From assembly GCA_029204225.1 (NCBI GenBank), contig CM055095.1:12672399-12736398 (forward strand): 64,000 nucleotides of DNA, read 5' to 3'. Source of the DNA: Diphasiastrum complanatum. Lineage: Eukaryota; Streptophyta; Lycopodiopsida; Lycopodiales; Lycopodiaceae. The notes beneath the pieces are model-generated. The model saw only the letters and a program-made list of their open reading frames with translations. It was not told the DNA's origin and did not search any database. Both the position numbers and the translations under genes were made by a program. This document shows, one piece after another, positions 21,250-34,300 of the stretch. How positions within the stretch are numbered: position 1 is the stretch's first letter; every line of letters starts with the position of its first letter.

Positions 21250-21535
21250 CAAAAAATCTGACTTTGGCTATCGAAAAATTTTCATTTCGTGTATCGAAAA
21301 TTTACGAATTTTTTGAGTCGGACAATTCTAATTTTGGGTATCAAAAAATTCTTATTTTGGGTATCGAAAATTTATGAATTTTTTGAGTTGATCCCGTATC
21401 GAAAAATTTTGATTATGGGTATCAAAATATCCTGATTTTGGGTACTATCAAAAAATTCTAATTTTGGATATCGAAAAATTCTGATTCTAGGTATCAAAAA
21501 TTACGAATTTTGGGTATCAAAAATAATTCTGGGTA
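21250..21535. repeat. Degenerate ~20-25 bp tandem repeat
   Basis: Repeats of ttttgggtatcgaaaaatt with variants, interspersed with acgaattttttgagt. Related words occur at 20,005-20,050, on the other side of copy B. The ORFs at 21,494-21,945 beyond it show no recognisable protein. Confidence 0.75.
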
Positions 21536-22089
21536 TTCATGTCTCCGATAAATGAGCCGTCTGTCACTGTCCGAAGACCTATATATAGGCTTCCCGAGTG
21601 GCATCTCCTGTTCCCATATAGTCTTGCATATGCTCGTTTGCGAGGTGGCCAAGTACGGGAAAAAGTCATGCGTATCGGTAGCCCTGCGGGGAACCTCGCT
21701 TTGAGCCCACTCATCCTTTGGCCCTCGATGGATGTTGTGGGGAGGTGGAATGGAATCCCACGAACCGTTTTGACGTACTATATCCCCTATCCTGGTCAAT
21801 TGCAGGCAATTTGGTTAAAGTGTCAGCGTTCAATGCCCTAAGCGTATGTATCTTTCTAATGGCATGCCATGTGCATTCAATTATAGTTAGAACCATTGCC
21901 AAGAAACTCGCAAGTGATTTACTCGCAAACTGTCAAAACCCGTAGTTCTGATGGCCAAGGAACTTTTGGAGATAGTTGTAGGAATCGAACTAATTCCCAA
22001 TGTCAATGAGTAGGCCATTTCCAAATGAAAGCTCAGGGATGGCAAGGTGTTTGCCTTGATCACTCTCAACATCTCCGACACTCAGATTG

Positions 22090-23230
22090 GCCACATCAAA
22101 AATGCCCAATCTTTGAAGAAGCTTGGGATATATTGAATACACTTTATGCAGGAGGGATGTCACTTCAAAGCTGCATCTAAAGAAGAAGTTCTTTCAATCA
22201 GAATGGAAAATGGTGATTTTGTCGAGAGTCACATAAATCAGTTCAAAAAATTGATAGAGCATATGGCATCCATAGATTCAACGATCGATGATTCCGACGT
22301 TGTCATGACCTTCCTTTCAAGCATGCCACCCTCTTATGAAAATTGGGTAACGGTGATTTCCACTCATTCTGATCTAACTCTATCAAGAGTAATCTTTGTG
22401 TTGTTGCATGAGGAGATGCGAAGAAATGGAGCATTCTTGTCCTCCATCAATGACTCTCAAGCCCTATTTTCAAATAAGAATCTGAAGAAGAATCAAAAGA
22501 AGAAGGCTTCCAAGCAAAGTGATGGCAACCAGAAATAGTTGCAGAAACAAAACGGGACCTAGAATCCGCAACCCGCTCAGAACAAGAAGAAATTGTTCTG
22601 CAAGTACTACAAATAGACCAACCATGAGATCTAGGACTAACGTATCCTAAAGTTGAAGCAGCAGGATCAACATGCCAATGCAGCCAACACAAAGCAGAAT
22701 GTCGAAGACGACGATGAGCAGGAAGCCTTCATGGTGAATCATCGACACCATGTTGATCAATCCGATGAATGGTTCCTCGATTCTAGAGTGATGCAACACA
22801 TGACAAGCCATCAAGAATGGTTTATGAACTATTTAGCTTACAACACCAAAAGATTTGTTCACCTTGACGACAACAGCTCACATGAAATCAAAGGTGAATG
22901 TATTGTGAGACTAGGCTTCCTTAATGGATTGTCAAAAATGATACCAAATGTATTGTATGTCTTGAATTTGACGACAAATTTGTTGTCAGTCAGTCGTATC
23001 ACAGAACTAGGACATAGGATAGAGTTTTGGACAGATTCATGTAAGATTCTTGACAAGAATAAGAGAGTCCTTACACTCGGAAAGAGGCAGGGATATCTTT
23101 ATAGGCTCACTCAATGTAGTTCTGTAACTGATCATGCTTTAAGTAGTTCAACATCAATAAATAAAGAGTTGATTTGGCATTATAGACTTGTTCACCTTAA
23201 TTATATGTCGAGTGATAGCAAGTTGGAAAT
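22090..23230 (+). pseudogene. Copia gag-protease, truncated
   Basis: Gag words: FEEAWDILNTLYAGG (about 22,110, shifted frame), ENGDFVESHINQFKKLIEHM and MTFLSSMPPSYENWVTVIST in a 130-codon ORF ending at 22,538. The zinc knuckle is degraded (FCKYYK). Protease follows in ORF 22,653-23,252: EWFLDSRVMQHMTSHQEWF, where the active-site DSGA has become DSRV, so it cannot be an active protease. PNVLYVLNLTTNLLSVSRIT and the pre-integrase YRLVHLNYM follow, and the element is cut near 23,215. Confidence 0.8.
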
Positions 23231-23814
23231 GAATGATGGTGGTACGGAATAGAAGCCGAGATGGCAGTTCCCCAGTGATCCCTCAATGCATGCATGTCCA
23301 CCCCAAAAAGAGGTTTCGTAGGTGAACACAAATAGTTTAAAGCTTTACAAAAGTGTAAAGAGTCAGAGCAACAGCTTAGAATCAACACAAGTTAACAGTC
23401 ATAAGAGTAGTTTAATCTACAAATACTTATCTATATACATCATTCAAACAAAACAGGATAAAAAATGTATTCAATTCAGTAGGACAAGACCCGGATTTAT
23501 TGGAACAGTAATCGAATAATGATTAAGCGTACAAGTCTGAATGCAGACAAAAGCGCATTCTTCCTAAAACAATGCTCTCATGAAACAGAGAGAAAGAACA
23601 AGTTATTGCATTCTGATATTCAATCAGTCAAATAAAATTGTATATGTATCTCTATGTCTGATTTGAAGTCTATAAACAGTTTACATTGACACATGAAAGC
23701 AGTGTCTACGTAGATCATGTCAAGTTTGTCGACAACGGAAAGCGGCAACAATCCGGTCCAGTAGATGATGTCGCACATTGTGTGCACCTACGGCCGCACG
23801 TGGGATCCCTGTTG
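23231..23814. other. No recognised gene
   Basis: Sequence between two truncated copia elements, probably from another insertion. A relatively GC-rich patch lies at 23,700-23,810 (gcggcaacaatccggtccag). No ORF looks real. Confidence 0.4.
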
Positions 23815-25550
23815 GAGTTTAATCTTACTCCTACTCATCCCTTTCACCCCCTTCATCTCTTAAGAAAAATTGTTCTAAGAGTAAAAGATCTTCATAGGGA
23901 GCTTGCTTGTGTTGGTGTCAAAATCAATCAAAATGAGCTAGTATAAGTCGTTTTTAATGGCTTGAAAGATGACTATGATAATCTTGTTCAATCCTTTGCC
24001 ATAAAGGAGGAGTTGCCCAATTTGGAGACTCTTCAAGGAATTCTCATCTCTGAAGAAGCAAGGCAAAGTTACAAACTTTCAAAGATGAACAAACTCGAGC
24101 ATATGGACAAAGACAAAGCTCTTTTGTTCAAGGACAAGCTCAAAGGGAGGAGCAAGAACCAGTTTTCTCAAGCCTTCACCAAAGACAAAGCAAAGGACAA
24201 AGACAAAGATGGAGAAGAGGATGACTCAACTCATCCTTCTACTTCCAAGACCAAGAAGAAGAAAATCAAGTGTTTCTTTTGTGACAAAAAGGGGCACTAT
24301 GCCTCTAATTGCTTCAAAAAGAAAAATCAACTCAAACAAGCATAACTCTCTAATGAGAAAGAAGAAGACTTTATTGCAAGTGATGGAGAAGGATCCCTCA
24401 TGGTGTCAATCTTTTCTTCAACACCCTTCAAGAAGGATGGAGCACGGTACATCGATAGTGGTGCCTCATCACATATGTGTTGTTCAAAGGAGTCTTTTGA
24501 CTCTATTGTACCTTATGAAGGACTTAAAGGATCTATTTATATGGCAAATGATCATGAATGCTCTATTGAAGGAATTGGCAATATTCCATTAAAACTTGCT
24601 TCTCTAAAGTTCTATCACTTTCCAATGTTCTTTTTGTTCCTAAGATTACAACTTTTCTTCCTCAAAAAGTATTGGTGGTGCTACTTGTTTTGTTACCTTC
24701 ATTGATGATTTTACAAGACATACTTGGTTGTACCTTCTTTCTTCAAAAGCTATGGTGTTTGAACACTTCCTAGTTTTCAAAGCTTATGTTGAGAAACAGT
24801 TTTCTTTCAAAGTTAAAGCTTTGAGATGTGATGGAGGAGATGAATACATCTCCAACAAGTTCTATGATTATTGTGAGGTTGAAGGAATTAAGAGAGAATT
24901 TTCTTGTGCTTATTCCCCATCTCAAAATGGGGTTGCCAAAAGGAAAAATCGATCTCTATGTGAATGTGCTAAAGCAACCTGAGTTGAAGCTTCTTTGCCT
25001 ATTGAATATTGGGGAGAAGCAATTAATTGTGCAAATTATTTGTGCAATAGATTACCTCACAATACACGCGGCAGGAAGATCACCATATGAAGTCTTATTC
25101 AAGAAGAAACCTAAGGTTGATCACCTTAGAGTTTTTGGATGTGCTTGCTTTGTTCATGTACCCTTGGAAACAAGGAAAAGAGATGATCCAAATTCAATCA
25201 AAGGGATCATGGTTGGATACTCATCCAACATGAAGGCATACAGAATTTATGTTCCCTCTACCTCAATTACAATTGAGAGTAGAGATGTTATTTTTCATGA
25301 GAGTCAAAAATACATCTTTGAAGAGGCCGAGATCAAAGATTTTCCTATCATCACTCTTGAAGACTATCATGGAGAGATGGGGCCGAGAATTGAGAAGGAC
25401 TCATTTCGAGTTTTCTCACCAAGGAGATCACCAAGAGAAAGATCCGAGCCTAAGAGGCTCACATATGGAGATAAAGGCAAACAAGTGGAACTCAACTCCA
25501 CTAATTATGCATATTTTGTTTCACATGAAGAGCCAAAGGATATACATGAA
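23815..25550 (+). pseudogene. Copia gag-protease-integrase with deletions and frameshifts
   Basis: In order: gag end (KDDYDNLVQSFAIKEELPNL), zinc knuckle CFFCDKKGHYASNC at about 24,271, protease RYIDSGASSHMCCSKES, then a junction near 24,660 straight into the integrase core (GGATCFVTFIDDFTRHTWLY). The integrase core has WLYLLSSKAMVFEHF, LRCDGGDEYISNKF and YSPSQNGVAKRKNRS. A frameshift near 25,065 leads to SPYEVLFKKKPKVDHLRVFG and the C-terminal RDVIFHE tail. The HHCC segment is deleted. Sequence leaves copia at about 25,550, exactly in the region where 10,995 continues toward RT. Confidence 0.85.
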
Positions 25551-27999
25551 GTGTCGCGGCATACCAACAGCAAAATGATTGATATTTGTAGTACAAATGG
25601 GTATCGTTCCTACTGGAGAGCAATAAAAAGGCTAATACTGTCATTATTAGTGCAAAACCAGAAATAACTAAGATTGAATGGAATGGAATATAAAATGATT
25701 GCAATCTGGCCATCAACAGATGTTTCCACAAGGGGCTGCCAGAACAACCTTTCAAAGAAAACAAAACACCCAGGAGAAAAATACTGAATACTTCATTATG
25801 GTTTTCAGATTCAAATGGGAGTGACCTCAAGAAAGCAAATACTTCGGCAAAAGGGAAAGCCACACAGTATTTCCGTTATCTTGACAATAGCTTATCATGA
25901 ATCTAACTCCTATGATCTACACAAATCACAAGATTGAAGGCTAGAGACACTTCACTAATCAATTCCAGTCCAAACACTTTGTAATAAGCATTGCATACAG
26001 TGCCATAAACTTCCTATTAACCAAAATGAATCACCATGAAAAGCACAGAAAGTATTCACAGTAGAAACAAGTTGTGTGTGATTCAGAACACTCAGATTTA
26101 CATTATCTGTATTCACCATTTGCAGATTACAAAAATGTGTTCAGTTTAAGGACTGCAAAGAAGAGGGATTGCTACACCTCTATACAAGAATCTGAGAACA
26201 CAATGGTTCTGAACTTGTAGATGAATAACAAATCTAAAAATCTACATTAAAGCACCAACAGAGCTTCGCAAGCCTCTGTTCTACATTGTGTCTGAATGAA
26301 TTACAATGGCATAAGAGTGGCATAATATAGCCAGAGAGATCCGTGCTAGAGACTGTGGGCTTTGATAACAATCTGCAAAGAGAGAGCAAATAAATATCTG
26401 ACATTTGGAAATGACTGCCCATGAGCCAATGGAATGCTGCCAACAAATAGTCGACAGTTGGAATGCAAGGTCGTTGCCTTGTGCAAGGAAAACAGCCATA
26501 TGAAGGATGAATGAGGGTCGCTGGCCATCTACAAACTGTCTTTGAATCTGCAAAACTATTTCTTGAAGGTGTGTGAAGAGCCAATAGAAGTCTGCCACAA
26601 CCTTCTAGACTATCGTTGGAGGTCGAATGGTTGTTTGAAAACCGCCTATAGAAGAAAGAGAGGTGGCCGCTACTAGATCGCTGAGGAGGTATCTAGAAGT
26701 GTGTTGAAGACCTGCCATAACTGTCTGCTCAGTTGTTGTCCTGAAAGAAAACCGCTTGCTGACCTGCATGAGAGGAAGAGAGCGTTGCCTTTACTGGTCT
26801 TACTAGAAAACCCTGCGACTAATGCCCGAGATGGCTGGAGGTGCATTTGTGGCTTGCCTCCTTCTAACTTACGTGGAGAAAAACCTCTCTTCGCTGCCCT
26901 GAGAAAATCCGAAGAGAGAGAGAGAGAGAAGAAGTGCGAAGGTTGCCCTTGAAGAAGTGCAAAGCTGCCTTTAAGAAGTGCGACAGCTGTCCTTAAGAAA
27001 TGCGAAGGTGTCAGAAGGTAGAAAATCCCAAAAAATGTGAAGGTGGGAGGCTCTGGCTGCATGGAGGTGCTCCAAGGTAGGCACTAAAGAATGAACGAGG
27101 CTCCGAAAATCCCGAATAGTGCAAAATGTGCGACAATGGCCCTTCAGATTTGTAGTGCCTTGCCTTTGAAAATAGCAGTTTGCCCTAGGCTATACACAAC
27201 GGCAAAGCAAAGGCTTAAGATTTAGCAATAAAAAGCCAAAATCATAAACAAATTGTTGAAACAAGGTCACCACATATTCCCCTCCTCAAATGTGCAGCGG
27301 CTCGCAAACACTGAGAATAACCAGTGTTGAAGCTTTGAAAAAAATCTGACTTGCCACAGTTTGCAGCCTTTGACAAGCCAAAGCATTGATTGTACAGGTT
27401 TTCACAAATAAAACTTCAGCATATATTACTTCCAAAAGTCAACACCTTTCGACATGGTTATGAGCAGATGTAAAATGGAAAATCAACTGTTAAAGCTTGG
27501 CTCTGCATCATAAAAATTATGTGATTTCGGACAGCAGCACCAACAAGTTGTTAACTATGAACAGAGCATAGAAAGATCAGCATTTGTCAGCAATAGTCTT
27601 TAGACAACATCGGCACATCTCGAACAGCACCAAAGCCTTAGAACAGGCTTTTATTTTAGCTTGAAGATCCTGTAAAAAATTGAAACTAAGCAAAACATAG
27701 AAAGAAAAATAAAAATCCGATCTGGAAAAGCATAGATATAGGTTTGCTTACGGAAAACTTGAATCTTATTGACATGACGAAGAATCTTCAGACTGTGACA
27801 TTACAAAAACTCAACACATTTTACAAACTGTAAATAATTTTAGGAACTCTACAAAAAATCGAAAATAGAAAATCAAAAGCGAAATTACGAGTCAGGGTGG
27901 GCGAAACTCAGATTTCACTGTTCCTCTTTTGAAATGCTTGAAGAACCAGAACAGTAACCTATGAATCTGAAAAATACAAACAAAAATCAAAATAATGAC
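25551..27999. other. Unrecognised repeat-like region without a convincing gene
   Basis: Several overlapping ORFs exist on the minus strand (26,234-27,062), but none has a recognisable domain and they compete with each other. A short (GA)n lies at about 26,911-26,928 with a tandem repeat directly after it. It may be the 3' end or LTR of the decayed coding region at 28,000-30,775; that is a guess. Confidence 0.4.
26931..27018. repeat. ~22-bp tandem repeat, 4 copies
   Basis: Units beginning gaagtgcraagg/gaaatgc start at 26,931, 26,954, 26,975 and 26,997, spaced 21-23 bp, each followed by a gccctt/gcctt/gtcctt word. Confidence 0.8.
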
Positions 28000-30775
28000 T
28001 AAATATCCTATTTGGCATTGCAACGGCGCCAAAATTGGTATATGTCATGGAAAATGGCTTTTGCTCGGGCTTCATTTTTTTCATTAACTTGTTCGAGAGT
28101 CATCCCTTTTGTAGTAAGGAAGTGGTTATTCTTTTGATTGTGATCTTCCTAAAAAGATAGATTTGGATAGCCTCCGATTCCACGATTTTCCAATGGTGCC
28201 AGAAGGTTGTCAATCAATGTATTATTTACAAGATGAGTGTACCAACTATCAGACATCTCAGCAGAAGGGACAGTTAGTGAGAGGGCTGCATATGTATACT
28301 CTGGAAATTTCTCTCTAATTTATAGTTGTTGAGTGGATAGAAGTGCATAGGAAATGAGAGAACCAATATTTACATAATTGTAAGTATGGTATGGTCTGGT
28401 TATTGGATTAGTGGAGCGAAGTATATTATTTGCTTTAACTTTCTCCAAATAACGAGAATAGCTAGCTTCCCAATCTGTGTAGATCTAGGTATAATATTCG
28501 ACTGGAGAATCTGGAAGGAATTAGATAAGGGCTAGGAACAACTTCTTTAACATCAAAAATGTTAATTGAGTCTAGCTTATTTTGATAGTCATACAGAGCA
28601 GGAAAAATAATGTTTTCAAATGTTTTTAGATACTCTAGGATATATATATATACAAAGATCCTGTAACAACATAAATATAATTAGTTTGCACATTGAACTT
28701 ATTCTGAACAATGGCAAAAGCAAAGATACCTTTTTGGTGCATAGTGAGCTTGGCCCAAAAAGTGCTTAGATTAGAGAAAGTCCAAGGACTTTCCCATTGT
28801 TCTTTGGTATAACCAAAAGTTTTGGTAAAATAAGGTAATTCATTCTCCAATGGAGTTCTGGACTATAAAAAGGCAGTAGGAAAGAGGTTAGTTCCTGCTG
28901 GAATGTCTGAAATTCTATCCTTAGTAGTGAATACACTACCTTGTTCTTTCGTTTCTCTGTCCCACTTGGTGATGCTTCAGCCTGCTGCGAAATGATGGCT
29001 AGAGTTGTTGGTTGGTCTGCAGCAGTTTTGTCACTGGATGATTTCAGCTTCACAGCATCCTCAGAGTCAGTTTGGACCTCTTGATCTTTCTGGATTTGCT
29101 TAAAAACAATATTCGTCTGGATGGCCTTCTCTGACGTATCTTTGGTTGGCTTATCCATCTGTGTAGACTTGTCCTGCAGGTTCTTCGTCTTCAAAATTCT
29201 GGATTTGGCTTGATTGAAACTTAGCCTCTTCCAGTTCTTTGTATGCAGCCATTTGGGGTTGCAAGTATTGCAGCTGGAAGGTCTAGATAATTCTTTCTTG
29301 TACGCCCTTCCAAGCTGTTGGGTCAATCCTGTATCTCCCATGGGCTACACAGGCTCCCAATGTTACTTCAGCACTTATTCGCCACAAAACTACCTCTTCG
29401 GCCTATTTCTTATAAATCTGGTTGCCTTTCCTAAGCATGTCTGTAGAATTCTGCAGCTGCTCCTTGTTACTACTCTACAAAGTGGCTCGTGCATGTCTTT
29501 CCTCTTGAAAAGAAGCTTGCAGGGTCTGGATCTACTGCTTGAGCAATATATTTTCATTTTGAAAAACATTAAACTGCTCCTGAACTGTCTAAAGTGCCTC
29601 CAGCGTAGCATCTTTCCTACCTTTCGCTTCTTCAAGAGATATATCTTTCTTTATCAGCTCCACTTGAGCTACTTCATGCTCTTTACTTTTTAACTTCAGC
29701 TCAGTTTTGACCTCTTCCAACTCTACATTCCTCTGGGTTAGGTCTGCTCGAATGGAATCGTATTTTGCTCTGAGATTCCTCGAGACTTTCTCCAGGCTGA
29801 CAAAATGTTGAATGGCTGCATGTGTGTCTGCTGACAACAACGTGCCAAAAGTCTTCAAGTGTAATTCTCTTCCAAGACCGGTGCCTCGGCATCACTTTCT
29901 TGCTGAATATCAAGAATTTTTTCATCTTCGTTTGTTGGATCTCATCTCGGATTTGCTCCTGCTCAGCAATAATCTCTATTTCTTCCTCTTCTTCAGTTTC
30001 CTGGCTCGTTTCTGCACTGGAAAGCGGCTTATATTGGAATGATGAAAAGGACATTCTCACCGAGCTTCCTTGATGTTGGCTTGATGATGATGATGCCATG
30101 TCAATGGTGGTCGCTTTTGATGTTTTCATTTGTGAATCACCCTCGATTGAAGTAGCTAATTCTGGCAACACCGGTGCAATTGTGATATCTTCCTGCACAG
30201 TTAGAACACCAGCATGCATACACAGAATACCAAACTACAATCCAAGTCTGGAAAATTGATTACTCTTTACTAATTTACAGAATTGCTTAAAAGCAATATG
30301 TCCGAAGGCAATGGTTTCTCCATTCAAAGCTCTCAAGAAGTATCCCATATTTGTATTAGAAATGGTATACTCTTGCTCCGGTAAGAATATGGAAGCAAGA
30401 GCGAATCGCACGAAGCTCTTGAGAATGGGGTCTATGATATATGAAAGCTTATATCCCTTTTCTCCAGATAAGCTTCCTCCTGAAAAGCTCCACTCCCGGT
30501 GATGAAGTCGGGCTTAGTAACAGGCATATCGCCGTCCATAGACAAATCTAAGGCACGACAATAAAATCCCTCTGTAATAATAATCTCTTGATTTCGAACA
30601 ATGGTGGTAATATGTCCCTCCTCTGTCTCGCTTAGATTTTGGATTACTCATGGCAAACATCTGTAAGAATTACTGATGGATTGAATTGAAGGAGTCCTTC
30701 AATCTGTGCTCGTATGGCTAATGGCTGCAAAACCGGTAAGACTGGTTTTGGATGCGTTTTAAACAGAATCGCCAT
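28000..30775 (-). pseudogene. Long decayed coding region of an unrecognised protein
   Basis: The minus strand starts at ATG 30,775 with MAILFKTHPKPVLPVLQPLA and AQIEGLLQFNPSVILTDV. Through frame changes it continues: ITTIVRNQEIIITEGFYCRA, then LSYIIDPILKSFVRFALASI and MGYFLRALNGETIAFGHIAF, a Ser-rich and acidic linker (TSQETEEEEEIEIIAEQEQI), a heptad-rich coiled coil (LTQRNVELEEVKTELKLKSK), a basic segment (LGRAYKKELSRPSSC), ELPYFTKTFGYTKEQWESPW, FPALYDYQNKLDSINIFDVK, and finally PYHTYNYVNIGSLISYALLS and YTYAALSLTVPSAEMSDSWY. I count at least four frameshifts and several stops, so it is a pseudogene of roughly 900 codons. I do not recognise the family. It has no RT, protease or zinc knuckle. 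It could be an extra ORF of a retroelement, a viral relic or a host gene. A LARD-like element sits 34 bp upstream of the ATG. Confidence 0.55.
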
Positions 30776-30809
30776 GACGATAGTAATAGTAAACTAGCGA
30801 TGGCAGAAG

Positions 30810-31328
30810 TGTAAGATAAGCTCCCTAAGATCCTGCTTACAAGACAAAACACAATGGAAAACACACTATGGAGCAACCACCCAACCAAGTAGAAGCAACC
30901 AATCAGCTCTAAAAGCTTCACCCCCAAGCCAAGAAATAGGAAGCATGAAGGCAGAGTGAAACTCTGGCAATGAATCAATGATCACAATGAGGAGTAGGGC
31001 GAGTTTGGCCTCAATATATAGAGCCAAAAGCAACCCGGGCACATAGCCATGCATGGCCCTAAGTTCCCTATACATAGATTCACCTAGAATAGAGTCCTAA
31101 GCATGGACCAACTATTCATAGAATTGCTATTGATAACTCTACACATTCTTGACTGTCCCAAACCTTGTCTAAACTCCATTTAGTGTTTTCTAGGCCTCAC
31201 AAGGATTTTGGTTACTTTCGGGTCACATCCAGTATGACGTGGCATAACTAACAGCTTGATTTACTGGAGTACCGTGTATCCAAGACTAGGAATATACTGA
31301 ATCCTACTTACGGGCCATGGACATAACA
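30810..31328 (-). repeat. 3' LTR of the LARD-like element
   Basis: 519 bp, TG...CA ends, next to the polypurine tract at 31,329-31,341 (read on the minus strand). Direct repeat of 37,203-37,721. Confidence 0.9.
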
Positions 31329-34300
31329 TTCTTCCCTTCTCAAACTGCTTCTATCCTTAGAAGCTCTCTAAACAGGAAAGAATAACGGAAACAGTGCTTT
31401 TAACTCTCAATATCAAACTAGAAAATCATTATCCTTAGTTTAACTTTTACATCAAACAAGTACTCAGAGATAATCCTATTTTCCAAGTGATAATCTCTAC
31501 ACTGGAGTACAACTCAGGTTTGAAGAGTACACTAAGCGATAAACTTTTCCATCTGGATTACATTCACCTCAAGTTAGTAACATCACCTTCATGTAAAGCA
31601 CTGACATGAAACACTTGGTGAAATAACCTAACTTAAGAGATTAAAGTTAAAGAAATAATAAAATAATTATAATTACAGTCTGAAATTATCCACAACTCTG
31701 ACAAATAATTCATAAGCTTTCAAGTATATTCTTAGAATCCAAATTCTAAGATATGATAATTCATTCAATTAGAATCTCTAGGAGAATCATTAAGATATGG
31801 AATGATTAAAACTCAACTCTATCCTAGATTCTCTTTTGAGTTAAATGCTTCTGTTTCTAGCACCAAACATTCATTCATCTTAATAGACTTATATGTCTCC
31901 TATGATAACTAGAGATCCAATCAAATGAAGAACTGTACTCAAGCATCTGTAGATCATAAACTGTAGCAGAATAGCATCCACTTATTAAATAAATTCTCCA
32001 CAAATAAAATACTTATCGTGTGAGAATGTCTATGAGATCCATAGGTTCTGAAATAGAATACTGGAGTAGAGAAATTCAAAACACTGATCCGAATTCTTAC
32101 TCAAATAATAGATCAAGAATTAATCATCACACTTAAGAATCATCACCATTTCTTATAATCCTCTGACAATAATTAAGTATCTATTTATGATCCGTCAACC
32201 ATAAATATTTATATTCATATGATTCGTCAATCATAATTTCCTAAAATCCAAAATCATACTTAATCATTTACAGAATACTGGAGTATATGTCCAACATAAC
32301 TCAAGAAAAGTAAGATTCATTTCAAAATCTTTCCATTAAGAAAATACTGGATTTAGGAATACTTTCAAAACATGATTCTTTAACTAAAGTGCAAGATTCA
32401 AGTTCTATAAACAACTGGTAATTAAAGACTGAACGCATACCAAAATGACAATCATCTTCAACTGCAAAAAAGAACTTTTAGATTACAATCTAGAATCAAA
32501 TATAGATATCCAAAGTCTTGCTGAATATCAATTCAGTTGTTATTCTCGGATTCATTATGATTCGTTATCCAATTAAGCACTCTAGGATATAATCACTAAT
32601 GAGCTGAGTCTATTCCTTAACTAAGAAATACTCTATCCCAAGATTACTGTATATCCAATGCACATAATTTTAACTGATGAATCCAAATGATTCACTAATC
32701 ATGCGTGTTACAAGCAATATAACTCAAAACCATCAGTTTCTGGTGAATCCACATCACACTAATCGTTTTACCAATTAACTTCACTCTGGAGTAATCAACT
32801 AAGTTAATTGCCAATGATTCAAAAATCTCAAATGTCTAGGTGAAGAATTCAATTATACTAGTATGACACCACATTAAGATCCTTACTCAAATCATTTATA
32901 AGTTAATCCATAAATCTTCTATACAAAGATTTGTTAGCTCTGCAAGTATTTGTCAAAACAATACTTGATCATATGCTTATGTTCGCCGACTAGGTTAAGT
33001 GCACCAGATAAGCTTAGTAACTAGGATTACACAATAGATTCATACAAGATTAATCGTGCACATATGAGAATAATCTCACTATGACCCAGTACATAAACAC
33101 ATTCATACTTGGCAGATTCCTCCAAAACCCACATATGTTACTCACATATCTCACTGAGATCTTGTAACTCAGCTACATAATATAACCTATTTCGCATGAG
33201 TAAATAACATATTCGGGAAATCTCTAAGACGAATAACATTTACTCTCAACAGGTTTTCAATCCAAGTTACCTCTAATAGCATAATTTCTTCCAGTCAATC
33301 AACCCCTCTCTGATCCTAGTACTAAAACTAAGATTAGGTTGATCCAATATAGTATTCTCAGACTTAAATTTTGATCAAACTTACTTCTATTCCAATCAAA
33401 ATGAAATTAGTAACCTTTGACCTTTTACTATACTACTTATAGATAATGATTCAAATTCCAAACTTGTTCCAAATTGTCCACACAATCCCTTGAGAATTTC
33501 TCTTATTCGAAAAGTTCCAATTAGGCATCTTACTCTGAATCTATCCGAAATTACTCCCAAAAAAATCTCATTTTTATACCATAACTGGTTCTTTTCCGAA
33601 AACTATGCAACCCATAGATTCCCAAATAGAAATTTATCCCACCACTTCACCCCTCCTTTTAAAGAAATTATCAATTTCAATAAAAGTTAACTGGAAAGAT
33701 GATATATGAAAATATCCAAATCCAAGAAAAGTCAGTAATAAGTGCTTCCACTAAAGGATTCATTTCATTACAACTAGGACTTCTCCTTCAAATATTTTCA
33801 ATCTGAGTGATAGAAACTACTATTCTATTGAAATCCATTTATGCAACAGAGATATTCTAGGTCTAAGAAATTAAAACATTTTAACCTTAGAATTTATCTG
33901 AATTCCAAGTCTATTCACACAAGTATTAATTTATATGACATAACAGTCTTTCAGAAGAATAACTTTATGTTGGAAAGAATCATATAAATCAGTCTGATAT
34001 CTTATATTTGAGAACTTTTGATTTTGTAAATAATGAGATACCAAATTAGGATCTAGATTAAACCTCAAAATTTTCCAAAATACCCCACATTTGATCGAAT
34101 AGTTTTCTTCTTTCCCACATCGCAACTAGGTACTAATCTTTATAGTCCTAGAATTTCCTTTCCAAAATTACTGATGTCCCATACTATCAGTTTTTCCTTC
34201 CAGAAAATTCTTAATCGCCTTATCTGATATTCTAGAGATCCACTGATCATCTAACTGTCCTATAATTCACATAGGTAAATTTTTTCTTGTTCCCAAAACT

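Noticed and set aside
26234-27062. Overlapping minus-strand ORFs of 60-129 codons
   Set aside because: Several frames are open at once, none has a domain, and they cross tandem repeats, so no one frame is favoured.
30718-31075. Hydrophobic minus-strand ORFs, repeated at 37,108-37,371
   Set aside because: They lie in the two LTRs of the non-coding element; the repetition is due to the LTR duplication, not a gene family.
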